Positions 5,542 through 7,928 of a stretch of 7,928 nucleotides of DNA are shown in pieces (the first letter of the stretch is position 1; each line of letters opens with the position of its first letter). The notes under the pieces were generated by a model, which did no database searches, was not told the DNA's origin, and was given only the letters and a program-made list of their open reading frames with translations. The stretch is from Betaproteobacteria bacterium. Its GTDB lineage: Bacteria; Pseudomonadota; Gammaproteobacteria; Burkholderiales; Casimicrobiaceae. The stretch covers positions 1 to 7,928 of the forward strand of contig PLYG01000525.1 of NCBI GenBank assembly GCA_003153335.1, given 5' to 3'. The position numbers and the translations under genes were made by a program.

Positions 5542-6869
5542 CTAGTTGCGGAGTTCTGCCAACGTCCGGCCAGCATGTCGAGCATGTCGGAGATTTGGCG
5601 GCGCTCGCCGACATTGCCGAGGTGCCCACCGTGGTCGTAGACCGCGATGCGCTCGCCCAGCGTCGCTCTCAGCCACGCAAGCTCAGGCTTGTCCAGAATG
5701 AGATCATCGCTATTGGTCTGCGCATAGTAATCAGGATTGCTGCGCAAAGCGTCGCTGATGATGTCGAGTCGGTTGTCGGCCCGTAGTGATTCCGGCGTTG
5801 AATCGGGCCGGCGGGCCAAGTAGTAAGGCGCGAATACCTTGGCGAAATATTCCGAAAATGGCTTGCCGCGTAGGATACGCGCGGTTTCTTCGAGTGAATC
5901 TCCGCGGCGTGGCGGAGATCTTGGATTAACGACAACACCGCTACCGGCGTACAGGTCTCCGGCAAAGAACATGTCCACCAAGGCGGTGCGGAAAGTTAGC
6001 GCAATGGCTGCAGAAAAATCTGCATCGGTCTTGAGGACGGCGGCAGCGGCAGAAAGCAGGTCGCTTTCATCGATGCGTACCTTGTCCGAATTGCGGTATA
6101 GGTTTGCAAGTCTCGTATAGAGCCTTCGATAAAGATTTTCGACGCCGGCGTCCCCGGAGCCGATGTTGATGGCGAAGAGCTTGTCTAAGCGGGTGACCGA
6201 TTCAAATAGGCTGACGGGCGGATTGATCATGACTGCACGATGGACTTTCAGCTTGCCCTCGGCCGCATCAATCGATTTGACGACAGCCGCATTGGCGCCG
6301 CCCAGGCTGTAACCGAGCACGTCGACGTCGGTGATCTGAATCTCGCGCGGCAGATGCGCGATGATCTGCTGCATCGCTGCGTAGAGGTCGCGACTGTCCT
6401 GGCGCAGGTCGGCGGCGACGCCTGTGCTCGAAGCCGCCACAATAAACCCCGGAAAAGTGGGCGATGGCATCGTCAAGACGTGATACCCGGCCCCGTACAG
6501 CGCTCCACGCAGCATCGAGATCTTTGTTGTGTTGCCGTCGCTGCCGAAGCCGGAGATGACTATGGCGAGTGGCGCAGGCTTCTCTTGTCCGGAAAACCAC
6601 ACGCGCAGCCTGCGGTCAAACCAGAACACCTCCGGCACCGCCCGCGTCCACGGTAAAGCGATGTTTATCTCTTGCAGCGGCACCGTCTCCGGCAACGGCG
6701 CGATCTCTTGCGGCGGAGTTCCGAACACGGTAGCCCGCAGCGCTGCAGAATCGGCAAGACCGGTGGCAGGTCCGATTGTCGGTGGCAGCGTATTGGGCTG
6801 CGCCGCAGCGAGCGCCGTTGCTCCAAAGAACAAACTACCGAGCGCGAGAAAGGTATGCGGCCACTTCAT
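5538..6869 (-). CDS. Secreted alpha/beta hydrolase, first gene of the mlaA operon
   Basis: The ATG at 6869-6867 gives 443 residues and an N-terminal signal peptide MKWPHTFLALGSLFFGATALAAA, with likely cleavage near residues 21-23, so the enzyme should be periplasmic or outer-membrane associated. A longer frame to 7001 would hide this signal peptide and is rejected. The alpha/beta-hydrolase fold shows an oxyanion strand IVISGFGSDG (103-112), the nucleophile elbow VLGYSLGGANAA (S188 in 184-195), a helical insert (about 220-350) that may be a lid, the acid in NSDDLILDKPELAWL (D388 or D389) and the base in YDHGGHLGN (H416). The catalytic triad therefore looks intact. The substrate is unknown; genomic linkage to mlaA suggests a lipid ester or acyl chain. 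The stop overlaps the mlaA start by ATGA, so the two are very probably one transcript. A GGAATCGGG lies before the start. Alternatives are a polyester depolymerase-like or esterase role. Confidence 0.85.
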   Translation of the reverse strand: MKWPHTFLALGSLFFGATALAAAQPNTLPPTIGPATGLADSAALRATVFGTPPQEIAPLPETVPLQEINIALPWTRAVPEVFWFDRRLRVWFSGQEKPAPLAIVISGFGSDGNTTKISMLRGALYGAGYHVLTMPSPTFPGFIVAASSTGVAADLRQDSRDLYAAMQQIIAHLPREIQITDVDVLGYSLGGANAAVVKSIDAAEGKLKVHRAVMINPPVSLFESVTRLDKLFAINIGSGDAGVENLYRRLYTRLANLYRNSDKVRIDESDLLSAAAAVLKTDADFSAAIALTFRTALVDMFFAGDLYAGSGVVVNPRSPPRRGDSLEETARILRGKPFSEYFAKVFAPYYLARRPDSTPESLRADNRLDIISDALRSNPDYYAQTNSDDLILDKPELAWLRATLGERIAVYDHGGHLGNVGERRQISDMLDMLAGRWQNSATR

Positions 6870-7253
6870 CCCGATTCCGGGGCGATTGGATGTGAGAGAT
6901 TCGAGGCGGGGAATGCAGGAAGCCTGCACGCGCTGCTCATGACTTGCCGAATGCGCGCCAGTCGACTGAGACCAACATCGTGCTGCAGGACCGCCCTGCA
7001 TCTCACCGTTCGTGCAGACTCATCACTAGTGGCTGGCATCTCTCAGAGATAGCTCAGCCCGCGACGCTCAACTAACAGAGTAGCTGTACGCACAGCCCCC
7101 AGCGTACCGCAAACGTACAGCGTCGACGGCGGATATATCTGCACTGCGGCACAGGACAAGATCCTTGCGCCTAATGCGCTTTCTGACAGCGCTGGGCGCG
7201 CATCGACTTAGACCGGGAAACCGGGTCACCTTTTGCGCCGATGCCTGCGATCT
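6870..7253. promoter_or_regulatory. Intergenic region, presumed promoter of the hydrolase-mlaA operon
   Basis: This 384-nt stretch lies upstream of the hydrolase gene and downstream of the DUF779 gene, both on the - strand, and I see no credible gene in it. It should contain the operon promoter, but I found no -35/-10 pair good enough to mark. Visible structure is an ATCTCT-C-AGAGAT dyad (7038-7050) and a GCTGTACG/CGTACAGC inverted repeat (7083-7121). An imperfect GACCGGG/CCGGGTC dyad near 7211-7227 precedes TTTT (7231-7234) on the + strand, but no + strand gene ends there. Confidence 0.5.
7083..7121. repeat. Spaced inverted repeat GCTGTACG / CGTACAGC upstream of the operon
   Basis: GCTGTACG (7083-7090) and CGTACAGC (7114-7121) are perfect 8-bp inverted copies 23 nt apart, in non-coding DNA about 215-250 nt before the hydrolase start. 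A partial copy, AGCGTACC (7101-7108), lies between them. Such spacing puts the two copies about three helical turns apart and could suit a regulator binding both, but no regulator is known from the sequence. Confidence 0.3.
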
Positions 7254-7655
7254 TTACGCTAGTACCTTGCCGCCCGAACCCTCAACCTGCGTTTCACCGG
7301 GCGTCACCATGCAAAGTGACGAACGAATCAAAAAGCGCATATTGAGCGGCGCTTCGAGCGAGAAACTGGCGCCACGTCCAGGCACAACGTCGACGGTCCA
7401 GCGAGTGTGCGCCCAGCGCCTGAACTGCTCACGATCCATCCAAAATTCACAGCCGGCGATCTCACCGACCTTTTCGTCGACGCTGCCCAGCTTGAATTCC
7501 CCTACCTGAAAGCACATCGGAGCGCTGCCATCGCAGCAGCCGCCGGACTGATGAAACATGAGCGGACCGTGCGTCTTCTTAAGTTGCTCGATGAGCTTAC
7601 GCGCCGCATCCGTGACGCCGACGCGGCCTGGGTCCATGGTGATTACGTTACTCAA
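7254..7655 (-). CDS. DUF779 domain protein, aldehyde dehydrogenase partner
   Basis: The protein is 133 residues if it starts at the TTG (7655-7653), or 127 if at the ATG in frame at 7637-7635; relatives usually begin just before the GVTDAA segment, so either is possible. The DUF779 hallmark is HQSGGCCDGSAPMC (35-48), whose cysteines C40, C41 and C48 with H35 are probable metal ligands. A second conserved stretch is EFWMDREQFRRW (70-81), and VDVVPGRGASFSLEAPLNMRFL (88-109) ends the domain. About 20 extra residues follow with no conservation I recognise. DUF779 genes are regularly found beside aldehyde dehydrogenases, as here, where the dehydrogenase ends about 100 nt upstream on the same strand. 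The molecular role is not established; a metal-related accessory or oxidation-sensitive function is inference. Confidence 0.88.
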   Translation of the reverse strand: MSNVITMDPGRVGVTDAARKLIEQLKKTHGPLMFHQSGGCCDGSAPMCFQVGEFKLGSVDEKVGEIAGCEFWMDREQFRRWAHTRWTVDVVPGRGASFSLEAPLNMRFLIRSSLCMVTPGETQVEGSGGKVLA

Positions 7656-7690
7656 ACGCCGTCACCATCTGTCCGTGCGCGTGAGCCGAA

Positions 7691-7722
7691 CGGACGGATC
7701 GCGATTCGTCGCGATCCGTCCG
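7691..7722. terminator. Perfect 14-bp hairpin between aldehyde dehydrogenase and DUF779 genes
   Basis: CGGACGGATCGCGA (7691-7704) and TCGCGATCCGTCCG (7709-7722) are perfect inverted arms with a 4-nt TTCG loop (CGAA on the - strand). On the coding strand it lies 34 nt after the aldehyde dehydrogenase stop and about 36 nt before the DUF779 start. No T-run follows on the - strand (TTCGGC), so it may be an attenuator or an RNA-end stabiliser as well as a terminator. Confidence 0.6.
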
Positions 7723-7755
7723 CCGTTAGGTCTACTCTACGTCGCGGGTCCAAAC

Positions 7756-7928
7756 TCAGAAGAAGCCTAGCGCCTTCTCGCTGTAGCTCACCAACATGTT
7801 CTTCGTCTGCTGATAGTGATCCAGCATCATGCGATGGTTTTCGCGCCCCACGCCGGATTGCTTATAGCCGCCGAACGCGGCGTGCGCCGGATACAAGTGA
7901 TAGCAGTTGGTCCACACGCGGCCTGCCT
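7756..7928 (-). CDS. Aldehyde dehydrogenase, C-terminal 56 residues (5' part outside window)
   Basis: Reading down from the window edge on the - strand gives AGRVWTNCYHLYPAHAAFGG, then YKQSGVGRENHRMMLDHYQQ and TKNMLVSYSEKALGFF before the TGA (7758-7756). This is the standard C-terminus of NAD(P)-dependent aldehyde dehydrogenases: GRVWxNxY..PxxPFGGxKxSGxGRE, here with AFGGYKQSGVGRENH, followed by the dimerisation-strand tail. The LDHYQQTKNMLVSYSEKALGFF ending and the DUF779 gene downstream suggest the ExaC/acetaldehyde dehydrogenase type that oxidises short aldehydes to acids. The active-site cysteine and glutamate and the cofactor domain are outside the window, so the specificity and integrity cannot be judged. 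Confidence 0.93.
   Translation of the reverse strand, partial: AGRVWTNCYHLYPAHAAFGGYKQSGVGRENHRMMLDHYQQTKNMLVSYSEKALGFF

Noticed and set aside
6240..6656. 138-codon open frame on the + strand opposite the hydrolase
   Set aside because: Arg- and His-rich composition and full overlap with a gene that has an intact catalytic triad mark it as a shadow frame.
6870..7001. Extension of the hydrolase gene to a start at 7001
   Set aside because: It would add 44 residues without family similarity and bury the clear signal peptide that starts at 6869.
7123..7135. GTCGACGGCGGAT, also found at 2634-2646 in the dioxygenase gene and, minus its last base, at 2766-2777 in the SDR stub
   Set aside because: Two of the copies encode Val-Asp-Gly-Gly in unrelated proteins; the third is in non-coding DNA and the frame around it shows no further SDR similarity. 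Probably chance in GC-rich DNA.
7165..7509. 114-codon open frame on the + strand
   Set aside because: Most of it is antisense to the DUF779 gene, and the rest has no start signal or known motif.

Overview
The window looks like a chromosomal segment of a GC-rich Gram-negative proteobacterium, probably a beta- or gammaproteobacterium. An outer-membrane MlaA lipoprotein proves a diderm envelope. The mix of pirin, a YgiD-type extradiol dioxygenase, a LysE/RhtB exporter and an aldehyde dehydrogenase with a DUF779 partner is common in soil proteobacteria. I cannot name a genus. There is no rRNA, tRNA, CRISPR array, insertion sequence or phage gene.

Left part (1-2790, + strand): the 3' part of a pirin-family gene is cut by the window edge. 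It is followed by a beta-hydroxyacid dehydrogenase-family NAD(P)-dependent oxidoreductase, then a YgiD/DODA-type extradiol ring-cleavage dioxygenase. Just after the dioxygenase lies a short stretch that reads like the last residues of a short-chain dehydrogenase, probably a decayed remnant. These genes suggest small-molecule redox chemistry, but the gaps of about 95 and 176 nt do not prove one operon.

Middle (2835-6869, mostly - strand): a hairpin at 2835-2854 separates the left genes from a convergent block. Read from 6869 downward, the block is a secreted alpha/beta hydrolase, the lipoprotein MlaA (start overlapping the hydrolase stop by ATGA), a three-helix membrane protein with a DUF4105 (Lnb N-terminal-like) periplasmic domain, and a LysE/RhtB exporter. 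The first three are tightly packed and all point to the envelope. They make a plausible lipid or lipoprotein processing operon, and this is the most interesting part of the window. The LysE gene follows after 49 nt that carry terminator-like repeats, so it may be a separate unit.

Right part (6870-7928): a 384-nt non-coding region holds dyad repeats and presumably the promoter of the hydrolase-mlaA operon. Beyond it, on the - strand, are a DUF779 gene and the last 56 codons of an aldehyde dehydrogenase. These two are separated by a perfect 14-bp hairpin and form the well-known aldehyde dehydrogenase-DUF779 pair.
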